31,794 nt of DNA from Planctomycetaceae bacterium (GCA_031267635.1 JAIRYX010000209.1:1-31794), one strand, 5' to 3'; shown: positions 1-8,197, counted from the first letter of the stretch. Notes: generated by a model not told the origin, from the sequence alone. Numbers and translations: made by a program.

Positions 1-157
1 CGAACTTACGCGGACGGATAAAAAAATGAGACGAATTGTTCTCCGATTCAAGCGTCTCAATAAATCGCGTCTTGTCAACGTAAACGTAATTTTCTATCCG
101 AATTCTGCGAAAATCGGACATGCCATAAGGCAATCGTTTCAATGAATTTTGGTTCAT
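1..157 (-). CDS. AAA-ATPase-like / PD-(D/E)XK nuclease family protein, N-terminal part only
   Basis: Only the first 52 codons are present; the gene runs off the left edge. Read from an ATG at 157 on the minus strand, the product contains LPYGMSDFRRIRIENYVYVD, then KTRFIETL, then FFIRPRKF. This is the hallmark opening of the AAA-ATPase_like family (often with a C-terminal DUF1703/PDDEXK_9 nuclease domain): a short helix, 'Y.VDKT..I..L', then 'F..RPR.FGKS', where the Walker A loop would follow just outside the window. Members are multi-copy in gut Bacteroidetes and other anaerobes and are of unclear function. No clear Shine-Dalgarno precedes the ATG, but no better in-frame start exists. Whether the gene is intact cannot be judged. 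Confidence 0.7.
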   Translation of the reverse strand, partial: MNQNSLKRLPYGMSDFRRIRIENYVYVDKTRFIETLESENNSSHFFIRPRKF

Positions 158-345
158 ATCAAATAGGACATGTTAATAAGGTTGATGAAACTTCGTAATT
201 CATTTTTGGAGTCTATTTAGTGAGGTTATTGTTTTGGTCTGTTTGCTGCTGAGGTTGTTTCGTTAAAAAAAAATTAGGTAAAAATGAGATTTTTCTATTC
301 ACTCTATTTGAGAGTAAACAATACCCATGAACGGTTACTTAATAT
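158..345. other. Intergenic spacer between rfbG and the AAA-ATPase-like gene
   Basis: An AT-rich spacer between two minus-strand genes. It holds a weak 5-bp inverted repeat (ACTCT 301-305 / AGAGT 311-315), and a run of nine T on the minus strand lies further downstream of rfbG. Together these could end rfbG transcription, but the stem is too short to call a terminator. No coding sequence was recognised. Confidence 0.4.
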
Positions 346-1461
346 TTATCCCGCTTTTTTCAATTCTTCCGTTTGCGGCTCGTTCCAGACAATGCCGAGT
401 TTTGCCGCGTTTTCGATGAACAGGTCTAATTGTTTGTGCGTAAGAATTTTTCCCGTGCGATAATAACATTCGTACCATCGAATCGTTTGTGCGACCGTTT
501 CTTCGATGTTCCAGACGGGCTTCCAATGTAACAACTGACGGGCTTTGGAACTGTCGAGCGTCAAATACGCAGTTTCATGACACGACATTTTACCAGCGGA
601 TTTCACCAACGATTCCACGCGGATTTGTTTCCAATGTTTAAACGCAAGTCGCGTTATTTCTTCGACTGAAACGCTTGATTCCATATCGGGACCGAAATTC
701 CATGCGTCGGCGAATGTTTTGTCGGCTTCCAATAATTTTTGTCCGACAAGCAAATATCCTGCTAACGGCTCCAAAACATGCTGCCAAGGACGAACCGCCT
801 GCGGCATCCGAATCGGCGTAATTTTTCCTTTTATCGCCGCGCGGACAAGATCGGGAATCAACCGGTCTCCCCCCCAGTCACCACCACCGATAACATTGCC
901 TGCCCGACAAGTTGCCAGCAACACGTTTTTTTCTTCCAAGAACGAGCAGCGAAAACTTGCCGCGACAATTTCCGTACATGCTTTGGACGCGGCATAAGGA
1001 TCGTGACCACCAAGCGGATCATTTTCACGATAGCCCCAATGCCATTCGCGGTTTTCATAAACTTTATCGGTCGTGACAACGACAACTGCTTTCACCGATG
1101 GCGTTTGGCAACATGCCTGAAGCACATTTGCCGTTCCGAGCACATTGGTCGAAAACGTTTCCAGCGGATCGTGATAGGAACGCCGGACAAGCGGCTGCGC
1201 CGCCAAATGAAACACAATATCCGGCGCGAAATTCCCCACTACATCCACAAGCCAGTCACTGTCGCGAATATCGCCGCATTCATCGCGACGGATATTCGGA
1301 TTCAATAAAGCGTAATGGCATGGTTCCGTATATCGTTGGTCAGAAAAACCGCAAATTTCCGCACCAAGACGAGACAACCATGCCGTCAGCCAGCTTCCTT
1401 TGAACCCCGTGTGCCCCGTAATGAAAACCCGCGATTTGTCGTAAATGTTTTGAAATAACAT
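346..1461 (-). CDS. rfbG: CDP-glucose 4,6-dehydratase
   Basis: This NAD-dependent extended short-chain dehydrogenase/reductase converts CDP-D-glucose to CDP-4-keto-6-deoxy-D-glucose, the entry point to CDP-linked dideoxy and branched sugars of surface polysaccharides. The 371-residue product has the nucleotide-binding loop GHTGFKG (residues 16-22), TTDKVY (130-135) and the catalytic YAASK (Y166, K170). The Trp-rich 'ENREWHWGYRENDPLGGHDP' stretch just before YAASK is characteristic of CDP-glucose rather than dTDP-glucose dehydratases. The ATG at 1461 is chosen because AAGGA lies 5 nt upstream; a TTG start at 1482 would add seven residues. It lies about 240 bp downstream of rfbF on the same strand, and the two catalyse consecutive steps. 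The later genes of a full pathway (for example rfbH-type) are not in the window. Confidence 0.93.
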   Translation of the reverse strand: MLFQNIYDKSRVFITGHTGFKGSWLTAWLSRLGAEICGFSDQRYTEPCHYALLNPNIRRDECGDIRDSDWLVDVVGNFAPDIVFHLAAQPLVRRSYHDPLETFSTNVLGTANVLQACCQTPSVKAVVVVTTDKVYENREWHWGYRENDPLGGHDPYAASKACTEIVAASFRCSFLEEKNVLLATCRAGNVIGGGDWGGDRLIPDLVRAAIKGKITPIRMPQAVRPWQHVLEPLAGYLLVGQKLLEADKTFADAWNFGPDMESSVSVEEITRLAFKHWKQIRVESLVKSAGKMSCHETAYLTLDSSKARQLLHWKPVWNIEETVAQTIRWYECYYRTGKILTHKQLDLFIENAAKLGIVWNEPQTEELKKAG

Positions 1462-1597
1462 AACGTCCTTGATAATGTTCAATTCCTAAAAAGTGGTTTC
1501 ACAACTCATTTCTTTATCCGCGAAAAAATCATCTTCTATCTTTTTATACCGCGAACCCATGATACGAATGCTTTTACAGTCCAATCATTTTTATCAA

Positions 1598-1643
1598 CAG
1601 ATAAATTTTAAATATCTGTATTCATCAATAGAATCTATTGATG
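1598..1643. repeat. Two small hairpins in the rfbF-rfbG spacer
   Basis: In the 242-bp AT-rich gap between rfbF and rfbG, CAGATA (1598-1603) pairs with TATCTG (1613-1618). CATCAATAG (1623-1631) pairs perfectly with CTATTGATG (1635-1643) across a 3-nt loop. No T-run follows on the minus strand, so these may be mRNA processing or attenuation structures rather than terminators. The rest of the gap holds no recognisable gene. Confidence 0.4.
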
Positions 1644-1703
1644 ATAATGCTGTTTTCGTGGTGGATAATGTGTTTGGTTATCATGGTTTTGGTGGATAAA
1701 ATT

Positions 1704-2513
1704 TTATGCCGCACGAACAACTCGCAATGTAACGCGATCATGCCAGATTTTCCAAGGGGCTTTGCCTTCTTTCCATAATTGTTCAAGATAAAGTTTATCG
1801 CGTAACGTATCCATGCACTGCCAAAAACCGTCGTGACGAAACGCCATCAATTGTCCGTCGGCGGCGATTTTTTCCAATCCGTGATATTCCAGCGAATCCG
1901 CATCGCTTTTCAGATAATCGAAAACTCCCGGTTCGAACACGAGAAAACCGCCGTTAATCCAACCTTCGCCGGATTGCGGCTTTTCGCTGAACGATGCAAC
2001 GCGGTTGCCGTCAAAATTGATTGCCCCGAACCGCGCCGGAGGTCGAACCGCCGTCATTGTTGCCAATTTGCCATGTGATTGATGAAATTTCAAAAGAGCG
2101 TGCAAATCGACATTTGCTAATCCGTCGCCGTAAGTGACAATAAACGGTTCCGACACGTTTAACCATTCCGCCATCCGCCGGACACGCCCGCCGGTTTGCG
2201 TTGCCAACCCGGTTTCGATGAGATGAACCCGCCATTGTTCCGGCGGCGTAGCGTAAGTTTTGATCTGCCCCGTTCCCAAATCCACCATGACACTTCCGCT
2301 GGTTGTGCGGTAGTTGGCAAAATAATCTTTAATCACCTCGCCTTTGTAACCTGCGGCAACATAAAAATCTTCCATGCCGAACACGGAAAAATATTTCATA
2401 ATATGCCACAATATCGGAAATTCTCCGATATTGATCATCGGTTTCGGCTTTATATCCGTTTCTTCTGTAAATCGCGTTCCCAATCCTCCCGCTAAAAGGG
2501 CAACTTTTGTCAC
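1704..2513 (-). CDS. rfbF: Glucose-1-phosphate cytidylyltransferase
   Basis: This enzyme transfers CMP from CTP to alpha-D-glucose-1-phosphate, giving CDP-glucose and pyrophosphate, the substrate of RfbG. The 269-residue product begins with the nucleotidyltransferase signature LLAGGLGTR followed by KPKPMINIG, and is close to the usual family length of about 257. WHIMKYFSVFGMEDFYVAAGYKG and the TYGDGLANV segment (metal-binding Asp) are typical of RfbF. The start is a GTG at 2513 with AAGGAAG about 7 nt upstream. A strong promoter lies at 2566-2595. With rfbG it forms a two-gene CDP-sugar module, probably feeding O-antigen or capsule-type glycans. Confidence 0.94.
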   Translation of the reverse strand: MTKVALLAGGLGTRFTEETDIKPKPMINIGEFPILWHIMKYFSVFGMEDFYVAAGYKGEVIKDYFANYRTTSGSVMVDLGTGQIKTYATPPEQWRVHLIETGLATQTGGRVRRMAEWLNVSEPFIVTYGDGLANVDLHALLKFHQSHGKLATMTAVRPPARFGAINFDGNRVASFSEKPQSGEGWINGGFLVFEPGVFDYLKSDADSLEYHGLEKIAADGQLMAFRHDGFWQCMDTLRDKLYLEQLWKEGKAPWKIWHDRVTLRVVRAA

Positions 2514-2565
2514 TGGATTCTTCCTTGAATGTCCAAAATTCGCGTTAATTATACCTAATATATTT

Positions 2566-2595
2566 AATATAGCAGATAAACCGATTTTATGTCAA
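2566..2595 (-). promoter_or_regulatory. Sigma70-type promoter for rfbF
   Basis: On the minus strand a perfect -35 TTGACA (2590-2595) is separated by exactly 18 bp from a -10 TATATT (2566-2571), which matches the consensus at 5 of 6 positions. It lies about 50 bp upstream of the rfbF start. A further TATAAT occurs slightly downstream without a matching -35. Confidence 0.6.
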
Positions 2596-2629
2596 TGGCA
2601 GTTTTGGGAGTTGTTGGCAAATTTTTCCA

Positions 2630-2714
2630 AGTCCCTAAAACTTCTTTTGCCCCTAAAGTCTCTTTTGTCCCAAGAATTCAAGGGACATTTGGGACAAAAG
2701 GGATGCTAGGGACT
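2630..2714. repeat. Nested inverted repeat with TTTTGTCCC arms
   Basis: The outer arms AGTCCCT (2630-2636) and AGGGACT (2708-2714) enclose a perfect 10-bp inner pair CTTTTGTCCC (2662-2671) and GGGACAAAAG (2691-2700). The resulting cruciform or hairpin is about 85 bp. Related GTCCC-rich strings occur near 10362-10380, 27309-27325 and 31455-31465, suggesting a loose intergenic repeat. The rest of 2600-2876 holds no recognisable gene. Confidence 0.45.
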
Positions 2715-2876
2715 CAGGAGGCAGGGTGATTTCTTTGAAAAAGAAAAGGGGGAAATCCTGAAAAAGAAAACCAATAACCAAAAAAGTTGCCCAAGAGTCA
2801 AAACCAGTTTACTAAATTTTCTATAAATTTTTCTGCTTATGTCACATTTTGGGAGGGATTGATTTATAAAATACTA

Positions 2877-3350
2877 TAACTATTCAGTCGCTCAACCCAA
2901 AGAAATCCGTACCGGGTAACTGCATAGTTACTGTCAAGTTTACCGGGCAATATTATTATTGCCGCCCTTATTATGAAATTCAGCAAAAGGTTTGCCCAAC
3001 TCCAACCATCAAAATTGGAGAAATCCATGTGTTAATTGGAGTTCGCCAATTTCCGGTTTTTTCCCGTCCAAATACTCTAAAAGACTCCTATTGACTGAAT
3101 GGTTACAAATAAGGGAATAAGGACGCACATTGGTGCGATTTGGGCTAATAAGGAAACTCAATAAACAAGGGCTGTAAGAGTGATATTTTTCGGTAAAATC
3201 GACAGTAACTATTACGAAGTGCCTCAATTTCCCTGGATATGAAAAATGTCAAATTTATAAGTATTTTACGTTGAAAAATACCAAATGAAATTGCGTGACT
3301 TTGTACTATTCAGTTGCCCAGTGCGGATTTATTTGGCTTGGGCGACTGAC
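2877..3350. mobile_element. Inverted-repeat (MITE-like) element, copy 1
   Basis: The left end, TAACTATTCAGTCGC, matches the end of the copy at 31078, and the right end TTGGGCGACTGA (to 3350) is its approximate inverse. Internally 2924-2972 (ATAGTTACTGTC..TTTACCG....GCCCTT) is the inverse of 3162-3213, giving long imperfect arms around a central part with AAGGGAATAAGGACGCA (about 3112-3128), which is shared with the copy at 8597-8941. About 100 bp between 3214 and 3312 is not shared and may be an insertion. It contains no plausible transposase and so would be non-autonomous. The boundaries are approximate. Confidence 0.55.
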
Positions 3351-3399
3351 GCCATCGTTTTCTATTGCGGTTTCAAATATTGTCCTCAAAAAACGAAAT

Positions 3400-3638
3400 C
3401 ATCAGAATTATTGCACGACTTATAATATCCACTTGCCGACAACCGCTGACGAGTTGGGATGTGATCATCAGCCGATCGGTCATACGACAAGCCAAACGAG
3501 ATTGAAGGCATACGCGATGGAAGCTGACAATATTTATCCGACGAAACGAAAAATCTCCGATGGGAAGATGGCTACCCTGAATCTGGTTTGGAACACGATG
3601 TTTGGGGTAAATGGAATTACAAAATCAAACCAAGATAA
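3400..3638 (+). pseudogene. ISAzo13-type transposase, decayed C-terminal remnant
   Basis: The plus-strand reading frame gives ADELGCD, then TTSQTRLKAYAMEADNIYP, TKRKISDGKMATLNL. After a one-base shift near the GGGG at 3604-3607 it gives KWNYKIKPR and a stop at 3636-3638. This matches the C-terminal end of ISAzo13-family DDE transposases as I know it (pattern TTT..GL.V.A.LD...Y..G..ISD..M..LN.....F(H)G.WNY.I.P). The upstream catalytic domain is missing, apparently through deletion, and the ADELGCD piece is fused directly to the end. The remnant directly abuts the inverted-repeat element at 2877-3350. Confidence 0.55.
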
Positions 3639-3674
3639 TCACAGCAATTGTAACAGTTATTTATTTACAAGTCC

Positions 3675-4439
3675 CTATTGCATCTTACGAAAATAATCGA
3701 ACATCACCGGACGTTTGCCGAGCAGATGACTCATGTGACGATTGAGCAGCGCACGCATTGGTCCGATTTGCGAATTGTCGATTGCCGCCGCTTCTTGAGT
3801 TTCGCCGTTCTCTTGACTTGGATTCGGCGTAACGAGCCGCCAAACCGCATTCCGCAACATCGGGGTTATCATAGAAATCTGCGGCACGCCGGAACGGCAT
3901 TTCGGACAGATCACTCCGCCGTCCAGGTGTCCAAACGCGATATGCGGCGAATCTTCGACTTTTTTTCCACACAATACGCAAAAATCCAACGACGGAAAAT
4001 TTCCCGTTAGTTCAAGCATTCGCCATTCAAAGCGCATCAATGTCGGCGTCGCCGGTTTTGCGTCGATAAGTTGAGACAACGTTTCAACGGCGCTATCAAA
4101 CAATTCCGGCGCCGATTCCTCTTCGACCATCATTTCGTTGAGAAGTTCAATCAGATAAAAGCCGGCGTACATTCCTCCGAGATTCTTACGATTGAGGCGA
4201 AACCTTCGGATAAGTTTCGATTCCGTCAACAAATCCAAAACGTCACCCCGCTTGGGAATGTAGGTTATTAAAACATGGGACATCAAATCCAAAGCGGATT
4301 CAAAAGGTCCTTTAAGCCGCCGTCCGCCTTTTGCCAACGCGCGTATTTTGCCGAAATCCCGCGAAAACAGCGTTAAAATGCTGCTTGTTTCGCTGAAATC
4401 GATCGTTTTTAAAACAATCGCTTCGCTCTTTTGATACAT
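3675..4439 (-). CDS. recO: DNA repair protein RecO
   Basis: RecO anneals single strands and helps RecR load RecA on SSB-coated DNA in RecFOR gap repair. The 254-residue product starts with the OB-fold sequence SEAIVLKTIDFSETSSILTL, then FGKIRALAKGGRRLKGPFE, diagnostic for RecO. The central helical part contains GGMYAGFYLIELLNEM. A four-cysteine zinc site follows (C154, C157, C178, C181) as CVLCGK and CPKC. The length is normal. The ATG at 4439 has no obvious Shine-Dalgarno. A terminator-like hairpin at 4637-4666 separates it from the HEAT-repeat gene upstream, so it is probably transcribed alone. Confidence 0.92.
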   Translation of the reverse strand: MYQKSEAIVLKTIDFSETSSILTLFSRDFGKIRALAKGGRRLKGPFESALDLMSHVLITYIPKRGDVLDLLTESKLIRRFRLNRKNLGGMYAGFYLIELLNEMMVEEESAPELFDSAVETLSQLIDAKPATPTLMRFEWRMLELTGNFPSLDFCVLCGKKVEDSPHIAFGHLDGGVICPKCRSGVPQISMITPMLRNAVWRLVTPNPSQENGETQEAAAIDNSQIGPMRALLNRHMSHLLGKRPVMFDYFRKMQ

Positions 4440-4636
4440 GAATGCAAGTTCATTGTGAAATGACGAAAAGTAAAAAACTTTCCATTCGCGGCATTATGGT
4501 GAATTTCCAAGAGAACTTGAAAACTCGTTTTTTAAGATGGTGCTTATCGTTCACCATGTCCCAAAAGTCTTTCTTATCTTTAACGTCTTCTTTTAATGAA
4601 AACCGAGTTTTAATGTGCGAGGAATATACTAAAAGA

Positions 4637-4666
4637 CGCGGAGGCAAGCAATATGTTGTCTCCGCG
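4637..4666 (-). terminator. Rho-independent-type terminator after the HEAT-repeat gene
   Basis: CGCGGAG (4637-4643) pairs with CTCCGCG (4660-4666), and the stem extends inward by three more pairs including one G-U, leaving a 10-nt loop. On the minus strand the stem is followed by TCTTTT. It lies about 30 bp past the stop codon of the HEAT-repeat gene. The remainder of the 258-bp gap before recO shows nothing recognisable. Confidence 0.65.
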
Positions 4667-4697
4667 CCAAGGTGAAAATTTGTCGAACATTCCAACG

Positions 4698-6686
4698 TTA
4701 TTTTCGATCAAGAATACGTTGTGCCTGTTCTTTGGCTTCGGCGTTTTTGGTTGCCTCGACAACTTTTTTCATTGCATCGTTCAGGATTGCGGGTTTCCCT
4801 TGCACTTTATTGCCGACCGCGACCGCCGCTTTGAAAGCGTCTTCTTTAAAATCATCATTGTCGAAAAATGTAAGCGAGTAAGCTAACATTTTTTCGGTCG
4901 GGTTACGGCTGATCACGTCGAAAACCAACGCTTTGTCTTCCCGATTGGACGCAATATCGAATACCGTTTTACTGATATTGATTCGCTCGTCTTCGTTCAT
5001 GTTGAACTGCCTTGCAAAGCGGATATAACCGCGAATCCCGCGTCGTTGGAACGGATGTTTCGGCTCTTTCGCGATTTTTAACAACGCTTCTTGCGCATGT
5101 TGACTTGCGTCCGCCCAGTTTCCGAGGACAGCCGACGCTTTATCCACCGTGTCGCGGTCGGAGATCCATGCTTGCGAAGAAACAAAGTCCACCGCTTTAT
5201 CGCCTCCGACGGTCGCGAGCAATTCCAACAAGAACAGCTTTGCGTTTCCCTCCGCTTTTTGATAAAGCGAAATCACAAATTCCGCCGCCGGCTCTCGCGA
5301 TTGCCGTCCCGCCGCGCTTTTGAGCGCGCGTTGCAAATCCGCAATATCTTCGTCCGCCGACGCTTTTGCCAACAATTCATAAAGAACCGGAATCTCTTCT
5401 AATCCGGCGGTTTCAGCAATCGCTTCCAGCGACACTTTCCGCACGTCTTTATTTTTATCCACTACCGCCGCGCTCAACACGGGGAACGCGCTCTTAATTC
5501 GGCGTTCTTCGACCAGTTTTGTCGCAACGATTCGCGCCGCGTCATTACCGTTTTTCAAAACGTCCACGATTTTTGCGTCCACCGTTTCGCCCGGAATCCA
5601 AACCAGCGTGTAACTCGCCGCTTGAGAGGCGGCTACGTTTTCTTCGCCGGTTTGAACCGCAACCGCAAGAAGAGCGTCCACCGCCGAAGCGTCGCCGACA
5701 TATTTCAGTCCGCGAATCGACGCAAGCCGAATCGTTTGATTGTCCGATTTCACTCCGGCGATCAGTTCTGGAAGAACCGCTTTATCGTATCGGTTTGCGA
5801 CTGCTTCCAACACAATCGCTTTCCGTTCCGAGGAAAGATTGCCGTTCTCTTCCGCTTTCGCGGCGTCGAGCAGCGCAGCACCGACATTCTCGCCCGGCAA
5901 TTCGCGAGCCGCTTTCAGCGCCGTCGTAAAGACGTTCCAGTTTTCGTTTGTCAGATTTTTCACAACGACCGCAAGTCCATCCGCTTTTCTTGCGAGAATT
6001 CCGTCATAAATAGCGGCTTCCCGCACGTATCCCGGCATAGATTCCGTAGCCGCAACTGCGTCGTAAAGTTCGACCGCTTTTTCCGCGTTACCGCTTCGGA
6101 ACAACAATTCGGCGCAACGAAACGCGGCGTCGCCAATCGCGGCACGATCCGTTTGAGAAAGATGATCAGCGCTTTGGTCGGGTAATCCTTTGGTAATAAC
6201 GTCCAATAGTGCATTTGCCGCTTCCGGCGTTCCAAGATTACCAATCGCCGCTAAACTTGCTGTGAAAACAGCCGTTTGCATGTTAAGACGGGGCAATTCT
6301 TCAATCAGTTGCGGATTTTTTCTTTCGCCGATAGTATTGATAACGCCGACGAGACGTTTTGTATCTTTGATTATTTTGAGCGCATCGAAGAGAACTTCAT
6401 CGACTTTCGGGCTGGGATTCGTTTCCAGACCGTAACGCGCAAAATGCGAGAAGCGTTCGCTGTCGAGTTTCGCGGCAAGTGCGGGAATCGCCGCTTCGGT
6501 TCCAGTAACGGCAAGCTGTTTGGCGGCAAGCGAAAATTGCCGCACGCTGGCGTCGGAATCATCCGGCACATTTAATGCCGCAATCAGTTCCGCTTCCGAC
6601 CGTTTATCTTCTTGGGCAATGCTTTGCCCCCAATTCAATGCCGCCGTCATTAACAACGCCGACAAGAGGAAAATTCGATATTTCAT
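4698..6686 (-). CDS. Secreted HEAT-repeat protein
   Basis: A 662-residue protein with a Sec signal peptide (residues 1 to about 25, MKYRIFLLSALLMTAALNWG, cleavage near IAQ-ED). The rest is almost entirely paired alpha-helical repeats of about 30-40 residues with recurring patterns such as 'AIPALAAKL', 'AANALLDVI', 'VLPELIAGVKSDNQTIRLAS', 'ASAVDALLAVA' and 'AFPVLSAAVVDKNKDVRKVS'. These are typical of HEAT/PBS-lyase-like scaffolds used for protein binding. No catalytic motif is visible. The ATG at 6686 has AAGGAA about 9 nt upstream. Such exported HEAT proteins are common in planctomycetes, often beside oxidoreductases like the one upstream here. The binding partner is unknown. Confidence 0.8.
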   Translation of the reverse strand: MKYRIFLLSALLMTAALNWGQSIAQEDKRSEAELIAALNVPDDSDASVRQFSLAAKQLAVTGTEAAIPALAAKLDSERFSHFARYGLETNPSPKVDEVLFDALKIIKDTKRLVGVINTIGERKNPQLIEELPRLNMQTAVFTASLAAIGNLGTPEAANALLDVITKGLPDQSADHLSQTDRAAIGDAAFRCAELLFRSGNAEKAVELYDAVAATESMPGYVREAAIYDGILARKADGLAVVVKNLTNENWNVFTTALKAARELPGENVGAALLDAAKAEENGNLSSERKAIVLEAVANRYDKAVLPELIAGVKSDNQTIRLASIRGLKYVGDASAVDALLAVAVQTGEENVAASQAASYTLVWIPGETVDAKIVDVLKNGNDAARIVATKLVEERRIKSAFPVLSAAVVDKNKDVRKVSLEAIAETAGLEEIPVLYELLAKASADEDIADLQRALKSAAGRQSREPAAEFVISLYQKAEGNAKLFLLELLATVGGDKAVDFVSSQAWISDRDTVDKASAVLGNWADASQHAQEALLKIAKEPKHPFQRRGIRGYIRFARQFNMNEDERINISKTVFDIASNREDKALVFDVISRNPTEKMLAYSLTFFDNDDFKEDAFKAAVAVGNKVQGKPAILNDAMKKVVEATKNAEAKEQAQRILDRK

Positions 6687-6742
6687 AAGTTAGATTCCTT
6701 AATTGTTTATTGTTCATTCAAAAGCCAATAGAAATAAAAGAG

Positions 6743-6764
6743 GCGATTGCGATAGCAGAATCGC
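6743..6764. terminator. Hairpin between the oxidoreductase and HEAT-repeat genes
   Basis: GCGATT (6743-6748) pairs with AATCGC (6759-6764) around a 10-nt loop. It is followed by GCTTTTCCCTTT on the plus strand and by CTCTTTTATTT on the minus strand, so it could work in either direction. It would end the oxidoreductase transcript (minus strand) before the HEAT gene. Confidence 0.45.
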
Positions 6765-6802
6765 GCTTTTCCCTTTCAATTTTTAGCTTTTAACTTTTCT
6801 TA

Positions 6803-6839
6803 TTTTCTTCAACGTTTCACTTTTTCTTCAACGTTTCAC
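6803..6839. repeat. 19-bp tandem duplication
   Basis: TTTTCTTCAACGTTTCAC occurs at 6803-6820 and again at 6822-6839, just after the stop of the oxidoreductase gene. It is probably a recent slippage duplication. Confidence 0.7.
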
Positions 6840-6841
6840 TT

Positions 6842-8197
6842 TTAAAGCCGCCATGGTTCACGTTTGGCGCGGGAAATCATACGATTTGCGTCGTCGTCAT
6901 TGATGAACCGTTCGGTTTTCGGATCAAATTCGACCACGCGGTTCAATTGCCATGCGATATACGCGCAATGACACGCGATATGCGCGTTTGCCGCAACGCT
7001 TGCGCTCGACGCCGGATTGCGACGGGTTTTGACGCATTCGAGAAACTCGCGGATATGATTGTCCGGCGACGTTCCCGCTTCGTGAAAGACTTTGATTTCC
7101 GAGCGAAGAGCATCGCTGGAAACAGCCATACGTCCGCTGTCGCCGGTTTCAACCCAGCCCTCTTCGCCTTCGTAACGTGCGCTGCATGTTCCGAGTCCGA
7201 GCCAACCCTTGTCGCGCATGACCAGTTCTACGCCGTTCGCGTATTGCGCGCAAACGGTTGTCCCTCGCACGCCTTCTTCGTCTTGCATTGTCGCTCCCGG
7301 CGGACGAAGCCAAGACGGAATTTCCGATTTTCCGCTTTCATGAACAGGCCAATATTTAATCGGAACAGTGTCGTCCGATTGATTTCCCCATTGGCAAAGA
7401 TCCACCGTGTGCGTTCCCCATTCAAGGATTCCGCCGCCGTGAAAATCAAAGTAACCTCGCCACGCGCCTCGCGTATAGTTGATATTATAAGGACGCCAGG
7501 GACACGGACCGAGCCAACGATCCCAATCAATTTCATTTGCGTTGGGAAGCGGTTCTTCCGGTAGCCAATCGTTCGTCGTTGCCGGATGCAAAGTATTTGC
7601 GTGAACGCGGGTGATTTTTCCAAGCTTGCCGGAATGCGCGATTTTCGCCGCTAATAGAAAGTTTCCGATATTCCGGCGTTGCGTTCCGGCTTGATAAATT
7701 CGCCCATAACGGTTCACCGTATCGGCAAGTGCGCGGCTGTCTTCAATTGTCAGCGAAAGCGGTTTTTCGCAATAAATATCTTTTCCGGCTTTCGCGGTGA
7801 TAATCGACGCGAGCGCGTGCCAGCGGTCGCCGGTAGCAATCAGCATGGCGTCAATATCGGGACGCTGAAGAATTTCAAACATATCGCGGTACATGGCACA
7901 ATCTTTGTTGCCGTATTTCTGATCCGCCATATTTTTGACCGCTTCACGGCGTTCGCGACGAATGTCGCAAATCGCCACAAATTGAACGGCTTTTTCTCTT
8001 AAAAAGACGCTCAAATCGTGTCCGCCTCTTGCGCCGATTCCGATTGCGCCCATGACAATTTTTTCACTCGGAGCGGTTGCGCCGTCTTTTCCGAGCAACT
8101 TCCCCGGAATAAATTGCGGAACGCCCAATGCGGCTCCGGTAACCGCCGCACATTTGAGAAATTCACGGCGTGCGATCCGTTGTTTTTTTTCTGACAT
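6842..8197 (-). CDS. Gfo/Idh/MocA-family oxidoreductase with Tat signal
   Basis: A 451-residue NAD(P)-dependent oxidoreductase of the glucose-fructose oxidoreductase / inositol dehydrogenase type. It starts with a twin-arginine signal (RREFLK, R10-R11, then a hydrophobic stretch to about residue 31), so it is probably exported folded with its cofactor. The Rossmann loop GAIGIGARGG is near residues 53-60 and the family signature EKPLSLT begins at E134. The C-terminal part has the DFHGGGILEWGTHTVDLCQW sequence of the GFO/IDH_MocA C-terminal domain. The ATG at 8197 is preferred because CAGGAG precedes it by about 10 nt; an upstream GTG at 8227 would place ten residues before the Tat motif. The substrate, probably a sugar or polyol, cannot be deduced. 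Confidence 0.9.
   Translation of the reverse strand: MSEKKQRIARREFLKCAAVTGAALGVPQFIPGKLLGKDGATAPSEKIVMGAIGIGARGGHDLSVFLREKAVQFVAICDIRRERREAVKNMADQKYGNKDCAMYRDMFEILQRPDIDAMLIATGDRWHALASIITAKAGKDIYCEKPLSLTIEDSRALADTVNRYGRIYQAGTQRRNIGNFLLAAKIAHSGKLGKITRVHANTLHPATTNDWLPEEPLPNANEIDWDRWLGPCPWRPYNINYTRGAWRGYFDFHGGGILEWGTHTVDLCQWGNQSDDTVPIKYWPVHESGKSEIPSWLRPPGATMQDEEGVRGTTVCAQYANGVELVMRDKGWLGLGTCSARYEGEEGWVETGDSGRMAVSSDALRSEIKVFHEAGTSPDNHIREFLECVKTRRNPASSASVAANAHIACHCAYIAWQLNRVVEFDPKTERFINDDDANRMISRAKREPWRL

Noticed and set aside
858..1308. Open frames on the plus strand and in other minus-strand frames inside rfbG
   Set aside because: Their translations are Arg/Pro/His-rich and lack family features; they are shadows of the strong rfbG frame.
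3009..3227. 72-codon minus-strand frame in the rfbF-recO gap
   Set aside because: It lies within the inverted-repeat element and its sequence follows the repeat arms.
4450..4695. Open frames on both strands between recO and the HEAT-repeat gene
   Set aside because: They cross the terminator hairpin at 4637-4666 and show no recognisable domain.
5091..6575. Several plus-strand frames of 80-190 codons opposite the HEAT-repeat gene
   Set aside because: They are Arg/Phe-rich mirror frames of a clearly coding minus-strand gene with a signal peptide and ribosome-binding site.
6947..7564. 205-codon plus-strand frame opposite the oxidoreductase
   Set aside because: It is antisense to conserved Gfo/Idh/MocA motifs and has no ribosome-binding site or recognisable domain.
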